Positions 42,594-50,173 of a DNA stretch of 64,000 nucleotides are shown piece by piece. The first letter of the stretch is position 1; every line of letters begins with the position of its first letter. The notes below the pieces were generated by a model. That model was not told the DNA's origin. It saw only the letters and a list, made by a program, of their open reading frames with translations, and did not search any database. Origin of the DNA: Streptomyces pyxinicus (GTDB lineage Bacteria > Actinomycetota > Actinomycetes > Streptomycetales > Streptomycetaceae); NCBI RefSeq assembly GCF_024753135.1, contig NZ_JANUGP010000027.1, positions 1 through 64,000 on the forward strand, given 5' to 3'. The position numbers were made by a program, and so were the translations under genes.

Positions 42594-44024
42594 TCAGGCC
42601 TCCGCAGCGGATGCCTCTTCGCTCTCGGCCTCCTCGCCTCGCGTCTCCGTGTTCCGTACCTCCGCGTCCCCTGCCTCCTCGGCCGGCCCGGCCCCGTCCC
42701 CGAATCCCGGCAGCCACTCCTCCAGTTCCTCCCGCAGGCGTACCGTCGCGCCCAGTTGGCACAGGACGCCGATGGTGCTGAGGGTCACCCGGTGGATCAG
42801 CAGGTAGGCCGGGGGGAGGTTGAGGCGTTTGCCGAGCTGGTAGGCGGGGGAGCGGGGGTCGGCGACGCGGGCGGCCTGGCTGCGCATCCAGCCGCGGGTG
42901 AAGGTGAACGCCTCGACGCGGGCCGGTTCGATGATGGGCAGCAGATAGTCCATCACCGCTTCCGGGTCCAGCTCTATGGAGTCCTTGACGAACCCCTCCT
43001 CACACAGCAGCTCGTAGACCTTCTCGGCGTCGCCGTCCAGTGTCAGGCGCAGGGAGACGCCGATCGGCAGGGGCAGCCCGCCGGGGAGCCGGTCGACCGT
43101 GCCGAAGTCCAGGACGCCCAGCCGCCAGTCCTGCTCACCGCCCGGGCCGCCGGGCAGCAGCCGGAAGTTGCCCGGGTGGGGGTCGGCGTGCAGCAGCCCG
43201 GTGCGGGCCGGGCCCGAGAACAGGAAGCGGGCGAGCAACTGGCCGGCCCGGTCGCGCTGCTCGGGGGTGCCGTCGGCGATGACCTCCGACAGCGGGATGC
43301 CGTCGATCCACTCGGTCACCAGGACCTGCTCGCCCTGGTGCACCACCGCCGGGACCACCACGTCCGGGTCGGCCGCGAACTCCTCGGCGTGCGCGGCCTG
43401 CGACTCCGCCTCCAGTGAGTAGTCCAGTTCCTCGGCGACCCGGTCCTTCAGCTCCGCGATCAGCGGCTTGATGTCCATGCCGGGGATCAGCGGGCCCAAC
43501 AGCCGTGCGAACCGGCTCAGTTGGCTCAGGTCGGACAGCAGGGCGTCACCGGCGCCCGGGTACTGCACCTTGACGGCCACCTCGCGGCCGTCGTGCCACA
43601 CCGCCCGGTGCACCTGGCCGATGGAGGCCGCTGCCGCCGGCTTGTCCTCGAACTCTTCGAACAGCTCGCGCCAGTCCGCGCCCAGCCGCTCCGCCAGCAC
43701 AGCGTGCACCGTGCGGGTCGGCATGGGCGGCGCCGCCTCCTGGAGCTTGGTCAGGGCCGCGCGGTAGGGGCCGGCGACCTCCTCGGGCAGCGCGGACTCG
43801 AAGACGGACAAGGCCTGCCCGAACTTCATCGCGCCGCCCTTCAGCTCGCCGAGCACCTTGAAGAGCTGGTCCGCGGTGCGCTGCTGCAGCTCGCGGCCGA
43901 CGATCTCCGCGGACTCGCCCACGATGCGCTTGCCCAGCCCCCAGGTCGCCCGCCCGGCGAAGCCGAGCGGGAGCGCCGCGAGCTTGGCGGTACGGGTGAC
44001 CGCCTTCCGGGGAAGATCAGACAT
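42594..44024 (-). CDS. ABC1/AarF (UbiB-like) atypical kinase
   Basis: A 476-residue protein-kinase-like protein. The N-terminal KxGQ-type extension reads GGAMKFGQALSVFESALP, then VAVKVQYPGAGDALLSDL. The catalytic region has LLHADPHPGNFRLLP and a metal-binding Asp in LGVLDFGTVD. The UbiB/ADCK family supports quinone or lipid metabolism and has ATPase rather than classical protein-kinase activity in studied members. There is no clear transmembrane segment at the end. The ATG at 44024 lies inside the end of the ThiF-like gene (8-base overlap), so the two are co-translated. The order wblC - ABC1 - ThiF-like matches Rv3197A-Rv3196 (from memory). Confidence 0.93.
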   Translation of the reverse strand: MSDLPRKAVTRTAKLAALPLGFAGRATWGLGKRIVGESAEIVGRELQQRTADQLFKVLGELKGGAMKFGQALSVFESALPEEVAGPYRAALTKLQEAAPPMPTRTVHAVLAERLGADWRELFEEFEDKPAAAASIGQVHRAVWHDGREVAVKVQYPGAGDALLSDLSQLSRFARLLGPLIPGMDIKPLIAELKDRVAEELDYSLEAESQAAHAEEFAADPDVVVPAVVHQGEQVLVTEWIDGIPLSEVIADGTPEQRDRAGQLLARFLFSGPARTGLLHADPHPGNFRLLPGGPGGEQDWRLGVLDFGTVDRLPGGLPLPIGVSLRLTLDGDAEKVYELLCEEGFVKDSIELDPEAVMDYLLPIIEPARVEAFTFTRGWMRSQAARVADPRSPAYQLGKRLNLPPAYLLIHRVTLSTIGVLCQLGATVRLREELEEWLPGFGDGAGPAEEAGDAEVRNTETRGEEAESEEASAAEA

Positions 44025-45231
44025 GCGCCCTCCAGGTCCCAGTCGGCCGCGCCGCGCCTGCCTCGCGTCGCCGCTCGGTCGTCGGCCGTTGCACCGCCAT
44101 TGTCGCGCGCCGGTGCCCGTCGGTTGAGGAGTGCTCCCCCTTGGCTTTGCGCGCCGCCGCGCAGCCGCAGGCCGGATGCGGCCGGATCGGCCGGGAATGC
44201 CAGGTCAGGCCGGGTAGGGACGCTTCCCAGCGGACCCCGGCCGCGGACGGCGACCCACCGTCGAGGAAGGTCAGGGCGTGTGCCGCGGCCAGCCCCGCGA
44301 CCGTCACGGCGAGTGTCAGATCACACGCCCCGGTCCGGCGGGAGCGGCCGGTGCGCCACTGGGCGACCAGCCGGGGCCAGGCCGGGTCCCGGTCCGTGCG
44401 GTCCTGGTGCAGACAGCCCGCGCAGCCCGACTCGCCGGGCAGGACCAGCGGGCCGACCACGCCGGTGCCCTCCACGACCCCCGCGTACAGATGGGGAGTG
44501 CCGGAGGCCAGGAGGGGCTCGGCCTCGCGTGGGTCGGGCGCGTGCACGGCCACCTCGTCCCTGGGGGTGAGGATCACCAGGGAGAGGCCGGGGTCCTCGG
44601 CGCCGGAGCCGGGGGAGTGAGGGCGACGCGGTGCGCGCTCCGGGGCGGCGCGCCGGACCACCGCCCGGGCCGCGGTGTCCCGGCGGTCGCCGACGGACTC
44701 GGCGGGCAGCCCGCCCGGAGCGACATCCCAGGGCTCCACCCGGCCGGAGTCCTGGACCTCGACCTCGCCGACACCGGCGCCCGACAGCACCGAGGCGAGC
44801 ACGGCGCCCACCCGTCCGGCACCGCGGACCCGCACCCGCAGGGCCCGGCGGGCGGCGAGCCGGGCGAGCCCGCCGCCCGGCTCGGGCGTCGTCAGGGTCA
44901 GCGAGGCGAGGTCGGGGCGCAGCCGCCGCAGCACGCTCTCCTTCTGCCGCAGGGCGTCGGCCGCCGGGCCCCCGCCGCGCGCGTCGTCGACGAGGCCCGC
45001 GCGCGACAGCCGCTCCACCAGTGCGTCGACCCTGCCCTCCGGGAGATTCAGCCGGCGGCCCTCCTGGCGCAGCAGGGGCAGCCCCCGGGCGCCGTTGAGC
45101 AGGTCCAGGAAGCTGCCCGTCGCCGAGTCCATCGGGCCCAGTGTCAGCGCGTGCGCCGGGGTCATCCCGAACTGCACGGTCTCCAGATCGCGCCAGCCGC
45201 GCCGCAGCGCCGGTTTCATCATCGGATGCAT
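44017..45231 (-). CDS. ThiF/E1-like protein (degenerate)
   Basis: A 404-residue protein. An N-terminal winged-helix-like region includes GWRDLETVQFGMTPAHALTLG, and an E1-like Rossmann segment reads VRGAGRVGAVLASVLSGAGVG. A zinc-type cysteine pair is in GCAGCLHQDR, and a second pair, CGCAA, lies near the end. The ATP-binding and adenylating residues of ThiF are not obvious, so it may bind peptides or proteins without adenylation, like the E1-like parts of some peptide-modifying enzymes. The ATG at 45231 has GGGGGA six bases upstream; an in-frame ATG at 45273 is an alternative. Confidence 0.75.
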   Translation of the reverse strand: MHPMMKPALRRGWRDLETVQFGMTPAHALTLGPMDSATGSFLDLLNGARGLPLLRQEGRRLNLPEGRVDALVERLSRAGLVDDARGGGPAADALRQKESVLRRLRPDLASLTLTTPEPGGGLARLAARRALRVRVRGAGRVGAVLASVLSGAGVGEVEVQDSGRVEPWDVAPGGLPAESVGDRRDTAARAVVRRAAPERAPRRPHSPGSGAEDPGLSLVILTPRDEVAVHAPDPREAEPLLASGTPHLYAGVVEGTGVVGPLVLPGESGCAGCLHQDRTDRDPAWPRLVAQWRTGRSRRTGACDLTLAVTVAGLAAAHALTFLDGGSPSAAGVRWEASLPGLTWHSRPIRPHPACGCAAARKAKGEHSSTDGHRRATMAVQRPTTERRREAGAARPTGTWRAHV

Positions 45232-45595
45232 TGCCCGTCCCCCGAGATCAAGATCAGTGGAAACAGCCGTCATGGAAGCCGCGGAACCGGTCGTGTTCCG
45301 CCGACGCCAGCCAGCATGCCCGGCCCGCGTCGCCGGTGCCGGGAGTTATCCACAGGCAGGGGATGTTCGTCATACAAGCCGGTTCAAGCCGGCCAGGATG
45401 CAAGTCGGCCGAGACGTAAGCCAGCCGGGACGCAAGTCGGCCGGGATGTAAGTCGGCCGGGATGTAAGTCGGCCGGGATGAAAGGGTGCAAAGCGGATGT
45501 GCTGACTGGTCGCAGGAATCAGACGCATGGTGGGGATCGGCGCCGCCCCGTCCCCAGCCGGGACTTCCGGACCGCCCAGCGGGTAACGTCGGGGC
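45232..45595. other. Divergent intergenic region with 16-bp repeat array
   Basis: About 360 bp between the ThiF-like gene and the YgjP-like peptidase gene. It holds the repeat array at 45385-45480, and close to the right end TAACGT (45584-45589) six bases before the GTG at 45596, a -10-like element for a leaderless transcript. The left part must contain the ThiF-like promoter; no clear boxes were seen. Confidence 0.5.
45385..45480. repeat. Six tandem 16-bp repeats between divergent genes
   Basis: Six units of consensus YAAGTCGGCCGGGAYG run without spacers from 45385 to 45480, preceded by a partial copy near 45374. The last two are identical and the earlier ones carry one to three changes. 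The array has no protein reading that continues into either gene. CGGCCG in the unit is palindromic, so the array presents a ladder of possible binding sites 16 bp apart. Confidence 0.92.
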
Positions 45596-46192
45596 GTGCC
45601 CGCCGACCCACTGCACCGCGCCGGAAAGCCACAGCGCAGCACGACGAGCCAGCCGCCCGGCGGCTCGGGGGCGAGCGCGATCGAGGTTCGCAGGAGTTCC
45701 CGGCGCCGCCGGACGGTCTCCGCGTACCGCGAGGGCGATCGCACCGTCGTACTGATCCCCGCCCGGATGTCCAAGGCGGAGGAGCAGCGCTGGGTGTCCG
45801 TCATGCTCGACAAGCTCGCCGCCCAGGAGGGCAGGCGGCGCCTGGGCGACGCCGAGCTGGTCGAACGCGCCGAGCGGCTGTCGGCCCAGTACTTCGACGG
45901 CCGGGCCCGGCCCTCCTCGGTGCGCTGGGTCACCAACCAGAACACCCGCTGGGGCTCGTGCACCCCGGCCGAGGGCAGCATCCGCCTCTCGCACCGTCTG
46001 CAGGGCATGCCCGAGTACGTCGTCGACTACGTGCTCTGCCACGAGCTGGCGCATCTGCTCGTCCCCGGCCACGGCCCCGATTTCTGGCGGCTGCTGGAGG
46101 CCTACCCGCGCACCGAGCGGGCCCGCGGCTACCTGGAAGGCGTGGTCGCCGCCGAACGGCTGCCGCCCCAGCCCGCCGTGCAGGAGGAGTGA
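45596..46192 (+). CDS. YgjP/M48-type zinc metallopeptidase
   Basis: A 198-residue protein of the DUF45/YgjP-like family. It has VRWVTNQNTRWGSCTPAEGSI, then VLCHELAHLLVPGHGPDFWRLLE, giving HELAH and a downstream HGPDFW zinc and active-site arrangement. The N-terminal 40 residues are basic and probably flexible. No signal peptide is visible, so it is cytoplasmic. The GTG at 45596 lies six bases after TAACGT, with no ribosome site, suggesting a leaderless mRNA. The end of the gene is part of a 23-24-bp repeat that duplicates the stop region. The physiological substrate is unknown. Confidence 0.9.
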   Translation: MPADPLHRAGKPQRSTTSQPPGGSGASAIEVRRSSRRRRTVSAYREGDRTVVLIPARMSKAEEQRWVSVMLDKLAAQEGRRRLGDAELVERAERLSAQYFDGRARPSSVRWVTNQNTRWGSCTPAEGSIRLSHRLQGMPEYVVDYVLCHELAHLLVPGHGPDFWRLLEAYPRTERARGYLEGVVAAERLPPQPAVQEE

Positions 46193-46268
46193 GCGCCCGC
46201 CGTACAGGAGGAGTGACTGCCCGGCGCATGGAGGAGTGAGCGACCGGCGCACGGAAGAGTGAGCGACC
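46175..46268 (+). repeat. Four 23-24-bp repeats across the stop codon of the peptidase gene
   Basis: Units at 46175-46198, 46199-46222, 46223-46245 and 46246-46268 each contain GGAGGAGTGA or a close variant. The first unit carries the true last codons and stop, and the next three are copies downstream, so the 3' end of the gene has been tandemly duplicated. Confidence 0.8.
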
Positions 46269-46403
46269 GGCGCGTGCTGTCAGCAGCCGGGCGCCGTTGT
46301 GTACCGGCTCTGTACCGACCGGGCCCGGCCGGGGCCGATGTCGGCCACAGCCGTTAGCCTGGCGCGACGCACTCGCATTCGGGATGGGGGACGGTCGTCA
46401 CAC

Positions 46404-48068
46404 ATGGCCAGGGAATTCCAACGCGGCCACAAGGCCAGGATCAGTGACCTCACGGCGGGCACGGATCTGTACGTAGGCGTGCAGATCTCCGCCCCCGGAC
46501 TGAACTTCGACATCAGCTGCTTCGGCCTGGACGCGGACGAGCGGTTGTCGGACGACCGGTACTTCGTCTTCTTCAACCAGCCGAAGTCGCCTGAGGGGTC
46601 CGTCCAGCTGCTGGGTGCCCAGGCGGGTGACACGGAGTCGTTCCGGGTCACGCTCGACCGGGTCCCGTCGCAGATCCGCAAGCTGTCCTTCACCGCCACC
46701 ATCGACGGCGCCGGCCAGATGTCCCAGGTCGCCCCCGGCTATCTGCGCATCGTCGCGGGCGGCGAGGAGGTCGCCCGCTACTCCTTCAGCGGCGCTGAGT
46801 TCTCCACCGAGCGGGCCGTGATGCTCGGTGACTTCTACGTCAAGGACGGCTGGCGGTTCGCCGCGGTCGGGCAGGGCTTCGACGGTGGTCTGGAAGCGCT
46901 GCTGAAGAATTTCGGCGGCGAGGTGCTGGAGGAGGAGGCGCCCGCCGCCCCCCAGCAGCAGCCTCAGGCCGGCGCCGCCCCCGGATTCGCCCCGCCCGCG
47001 TTCGCCGCCCCGGCCGCCTCCGTACCCGCGCCGACACCCGCCCCGGCCGCTCCGCCCGCGCCCGCCCCGGCACCGCAGCCCGCACCGCCGGCCCCCGCGC
47101 CCGCCCCGCAGGGCTACGCGCCGCCCCCCGGACACACCCCGCCGCCCGCGCCCGCGCCGGGCGTGCACGCCGCGCCGACGATCATCGCACCGCTCACCCC
47201 GCCCGTCGGCGGCACCGTCCCGCCCCCGCCCCCGGCACCCGCGCCCTACGGGCAGCCGCCCGGCGGGCAGCCGAGCGCGCCCATGCCTCCCGGCTACGGC
47301 CAGCAGCCGCCCTCCTACGGCGGCCGGCCCACCGCACCCGTGCCCCCGGGCTACGGCCGGCAGGGCGCCGCCCCCTACGGGGTGCCGCAGGGCGCCCCCC
47401 AGGGCGGCGCCGGTGTGACGGCCGCGCTGTCGGCGTTCAAGGAGACGCCCACCGGACAGCGCTGGACGCAGCAGAACAAGAAACTCGTCCGCGTCGACCT
47501 CGGCGTCGGCGGACAACCGGTGCTCGCCCGGCAGGGCAGCATGGTCCTCTACCAGGGCAAGGTCGACTTCGGCTACAAGGGCGCCGGGTTCGCCGGGCGG
47601 ATCGTCGGCAACGCCACCGGCCAGGAGATGCAGCTGATGCGCTGCACCGGCCAGGGCCAGGTGTTCCTCGCCGAGAACTCCGCCCACCTGCACCCGGTCG
47701 AACTCCAGGGCGACGCGATCTGTGTCTCCGCCGAGAACGTCCTCGCCTTCGACGAGAGCCTCCAGTACGAGGTCCGCCGCATCGAGGGCCACGGCATCCC
47801 CGGCGGCGCGCTGTTCACGATGCAGTTCCAGGGCACCGGCACGATCGTCGTCAAGACGCACGGCACCCCCGTCGTCCTGCCGGTCACACCGACCACCTTC
47901 GCCGACTGCAACGCCGTCGTCGCCTGGTCGGCCGCCTCCCAGGTGATCGTCTCCAGCCAGGTGCGGATGCGCCGCAACGCCTACCCGGGCGACACCGGCG
48001 AGAGCGTCAACCTCCAGTTCCGGGGCGCCCCCGGCAACTTCATCGTCGTCCAGCCGTACGAGGTCTGA
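46404..48068 (+). CDS. TerD domain - proline-rich linker - AIM24 domain fusion
   Basis: A 554-residue protein. An N-terminal TerD-like calcium-binding domain (about 1-175) contains SDDRYFVFFNQ and TLDRVPSQIRKLSFTATID. A long Pro/Ala/Gly linker (about 180-345) with PPGYG-type repeats follows. A C-terminal AIM24/TIGR00266 beta-sandwich domain (about 350-554) ends ENVLAFDESLQYEVRRI and FIVVQPYEV. TerD proteins act in tellurite, stress and membrane-linked signalling clusters; AIM24 proteins are of unknown biochemical role. The ATG at 46404 fits the TerD N-terminus (MAREFQRGHK). TAGCCT (46355-46360) is a possible -10. Two AIM24 paralogues follow in the same operon. Confidence 0.92.
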   Translation: MAREFQRGHKARISDLTAGTDLYVGVQISAPGLNFDISCFGLDADERLSDDRYFVFFNQPKSPEGSVQLLGAQAGDTESFRVTLDRVPSQIRKLSFTATIDGAGQMSQVAPGYLRIVAGGEEVARYSFSGAEFSTERAVMLGDFYVKDGWRFAAVGQGFDGGLEALLKNFGGEVLEEEAPAAPQQQPQAGAAPGFAPPAFAAPAASVPAPTPAPAAPPAPAPAPQPAPPAPAPAPQGYAPPPGHTPPPAPAPGVHAAPTIIAPLTPPVGGTVPPPPPAPAPYGQPPGGQPSAPMPPGYGQQPPSYGGRPTAPVPPGYGRQGAAPYGVPQGAPQGGAGVTAALSAFKETPTGQRWTQQNKKLVRVDLGVGGQPVLARQGSMVLYQGKVDFGYKGAGFAGRIVGNATGQEMQLMRCTGQGQVFLAENSAHLHPVELQGDAICVSAENVLAFDESLQYEVRRIEGHGIPGGALFTMQFQGTGTIVVKTHGTPVVLPVTPTTFADCNAVVAWSAASQVIVSSQVRMRRNAYPGDTGESVNLQFRGAPGNFIVVQPYEV

Positions 48069-48079
48069 GGGAGCCCGTC

Positions 48080-48760
48080 ATGAACCAGCCGCTCGCGGGC
48101 TTCGCTCCCGCACCCGTCACCGCCCGCATGGAGAACCACGGCAACCACATGCTGAAGGTCGCCCTCCAGACCGGGAACGACCTCTTCGCGCGCGTGGGGT
48201 CGATGGTCGCCTACGAGGGTTTCATCCAGTACGAGCCCAACCCGCCGGCCGTCCGCCAGGTCGCCCGCGACTGGATCACCGGCGAGGGCGCCCCGCTGAT
48301 GAAGTGCTCCGGCGACGGACTGCTCTACCTCGCCGACTACGGCGCCGACGTCGTCGTCATCAACCTGAACGGCGACGGCATCTCCGTCAACGCCACCAAC
48401 CTGCTCGCCTTCGACGCCCACCTCACCTGGGGCGTGGAGCGCGTCAAGGGGCTCGCCAAGTTCGCCGGACAGGGCCTGTGGAACACGAGGATCTCCGGGC
48501 AGGGCTGGGTCGCGCTGACCTCCCGGGGCAAGCCGGTCGTCGTGGACTGCGGCGGCGGCGAGGACGAGACGTATGTCGACCCGGACGCGCTGGTCGCCTG
48601 GTCCCCGAACCTGAAGGTGAAGGGCAAGCGCAGCTTCAAGGCGCAGTCGCTGATCGGCCGGGGCAGCGGCGAGGCCTACCAGATGGCCTTCTCCGGCCAG
48701 GGCATCGTCGTCGTCCAGCCCAGCGAGGACAGCACCGACCGCCTCCGGTTCCGGGGCTGA
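48080..48760 (+). CDS. AIM24 family protein (copy 2)
   Basis: A 226-residue single AIM24/TIGR00266 domain. It has MLKVALQTGNDLFARVGSMV, then PLMKCSGDGLLYLADYGADV and INLNGDGISVNATNLLAFD, and ends with GIVVVQPSED. The pseudo-threefold beta-helix/sandwich needs no catalytic residues and none are conserved here. The ATG at 48080 lies 11 bases after the TerD-AIM24 stop with GGGAGCCCGTC upstream. It is probably a partner in a membrane-associated complex with the two neighbours; this is inference from the tandem arrangement. Confidence 0.92.
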   Translation: MNQPLAGFAPAPVTARMENHGNHMLKVALQTGNDLFARVGSMVAYEGFIQYEPNPPAVRQVARDWITGEGAPLMKCSGDGLLYLADYGADVVVINLNGDGISVNATNLLAFDAHLTWGVERVKGLAKFAGQGLWNTRISGQGWVALTSRGKPVVVDCGGGEDETYVDPDALVAWSPNLKVKGKRSFKAQSLIGRGSGEAYQMAFSGQGIVVVQPSEDSTDRLRFRG

Positions 48761-48777
48761 GGGGGAGTCAGGACACC

Positions 48778-49533
48778 ATGCAGAGTTCGCTTTTCGCGCA
48801 CAACGACTCCCAGGCCCAGGAACGCTGGAGCCTCCAGAACAAGCAGATGCTCCGCGTCACCCTGGAGGGCCACGACGACCTGCTCGCCCGCAAGGGCACC
48901 ATGGTCGCCTACCAGGGCCTGGTCGAGTTCGACGCCGAGTACCGCGGCCACGGCCAGGCACGCGCGCGTGCGTACACCGGAGAGGGCCTGGACCTCATGC
49001 GCTGCCACGGGCAGGGCACGGTCTACCTCGCCAACCTGGCCCAGCACGTGCACGTCCTTGAGGTCGAGCAGGACGGGCTGACCGTCGACAGCTCCTACGT
49101 CCTCGCCATGGACTCCTCGCTGCACCACGAGGTCATCGCCGTCGACAGCCAGTACGGCATCTCCGGCTCGGGGAAGTACCAGCTCAACATCACCGGGCGC
49201 GGCCGGGTCGCCCTGATGACCTCGGGCGCGCCGCTGCTGATGCGGGTCACGCCCGACACGTACGTCAACTGCGACGCGGACGCCATCGTCGCCTGGTCCA
49301 CCGGGCTGCGCGTGCAGATGCAGGCCCAGACGCATTCCTCCGGGGTGTGGCGGCGGCGCGGCAGCACCGGGGAGGGCTGGGAGCTGAGCTTCATGGGCTC
49401 CGGGTTCGCGCTGGTGCAGCCCAGCGAACTGCTGCCGCCGCAGCACGCCCAGATCGGGCAGGGCGTCGCCGCCCAGTTCGGCATGGGCCAGCACGGGGCG
49501 CACGGCCAGAACCAGGGCAACGTCTGGAGCTGA
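48778..49533 (+). CDS. AIM24 family protein (copy 3)
   Basis: A 251-residue AIM24 domain protein with a short extra C-terminus. It shares RWSLQNKQMLRVTLEGHDDL with the first copy (RWTQQNKKLVRVDLG), then has GTVYLANLAQHVHVLEVEQDG, a middle DADAIVAWSTGL and the end ALVQPSEL. The final 30 residues are Gly/Gln/His-rich. The ATG at 48778 follows GGGGGAGTCAGGACACC, 17 bases after the previous stop. It ends the operon, and a hairpin lies about 50 bases on. Confidence 0.92.
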   Translation: MQSSLFAHNDSQAQERWSLQNKQMLRVTLEGHDDLLARKGTMVAYQGLVEFDAEYRGHGQARARAYTGEGLDLMRCHGQGTVYLANLAQHVHVLEVEQDGLTVDSSYVLAMDSSLHHEVIAVDSQYGISGSGKYQLNITGRGRVALMTSGAPLLMRVTPDTYVNCDADAIVAWSTGLRVQMQAQTHSSGVWRRRGSTGEGWELSFMGSGFALVQPSELLPPQHAQIGQGVAAQFGMGQHGAHGQNQGNVWS

Positions 49534-49581
49534 CCGGCCACAGGGCCCGGGACGGGGACTGAACCCGGGACACGGACACGG

Positions 49582-49611
49582 GAGGGGCGACCGCCGAAGC
49601 AGTCGCCCCTC
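49582..49611. terminator. Hairpin after the TerD/AIM24 operon
   Basis: A 10-bp stem GAGGGGCGAC/GTCGCCCCTC with a 10-nt loop, between the converging AIM24 and NUDIX genes (49533 and 49631). It can serve both directions. Confidence 0.75.
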
Positions 49612-49630
49612 ACCCGTGACTCCGGCCCCG

Positions 49631-50173
49631 TCACGCCATCCCGTCACCCCGCCCCGCTCGCAGCCGCGCGCGGGTCGCCTCCAGCAGCCGTACGACCGAC
49701 GCGTCGGCGACGTCCGGGATCTCGTCGGGGGCGAACCAGCGCAGGTCCAGTGACTCGTCGCTGATCGCCTCGACGGCGCCGGCCGGGGCGAGCACCGCGT
49801 ACTGCACGTCCAGGTGCCAGGCGCACGGCGTGTGGTGGCGGTCCAGGCGCACCGGGCCGCCCGGCAGCAGGGTCAGGCCCGCGATGCCCGACTCCTCCGT
49901 CGCCTCCCTGAGGGCCGCGTCCGCCAGCGTCGCGTCGGACGGCTCGCAGTGGCCGCCCATCTGCAGCCACATCCGCAGTTTGCGGTGCAGGGTGAGCAGC
50001 ACCTGGCCCCGCCCGGGGTCGACCACCAGGGCGCTCGCGGTGATGTGCCCGGCCCGGCAGGCCTTCCCCATGCCGTCCGGATGGGCCGCCAGATGGTCCA
50101 GATAGGCCTGGCGCAGCTCTTCCTGGCCCTCGTACGCCTTCAGCACGAGGGCCGCGTCGTCGTGCAGGCTCAC
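49631..50173 (-). CDS. NUDIX hydrolase
   Basis: A 180-residue Nudix protein. The Nudix box is represented by GGHCEPSDATLADAALREATEES (residues about 73-95), with the conserved REATEE core but a substituted first glycine region. It has ITASALVVDPGRGQVLLTLHRKLRMWLQ before the box. It probably hydrolyses a nucleoside diphosphate derivative; the substrate is unknown. The GTG at 50173 overlaps the stop of the upstream DUF2342 metalloprotease gene (GTGA), so the two are coupled. Confidence 0.9.
   Translation of the reverse strand: MSLHDDAALVLKAYEGQEELRQAYLDHLAAHPDGMGKACRAGHITASALVVDPGRGQVLLTLHRKLRMWLQMGGHCEPSDATLADAALREATEESGIAGLTLLPGGPVRLDRHHTPCAWHLDVQYAVLAPAGAVEAISDESLDLRWFAPDEIPDVADASVVRLLEATRARLRAGRGDGMA

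Noticed and set aside
45385..45480. Tandem repeats as a CRISPR array
   Set aside because: The units are 16 bp, have no spacers of unique sequence, and no cas gene is present.
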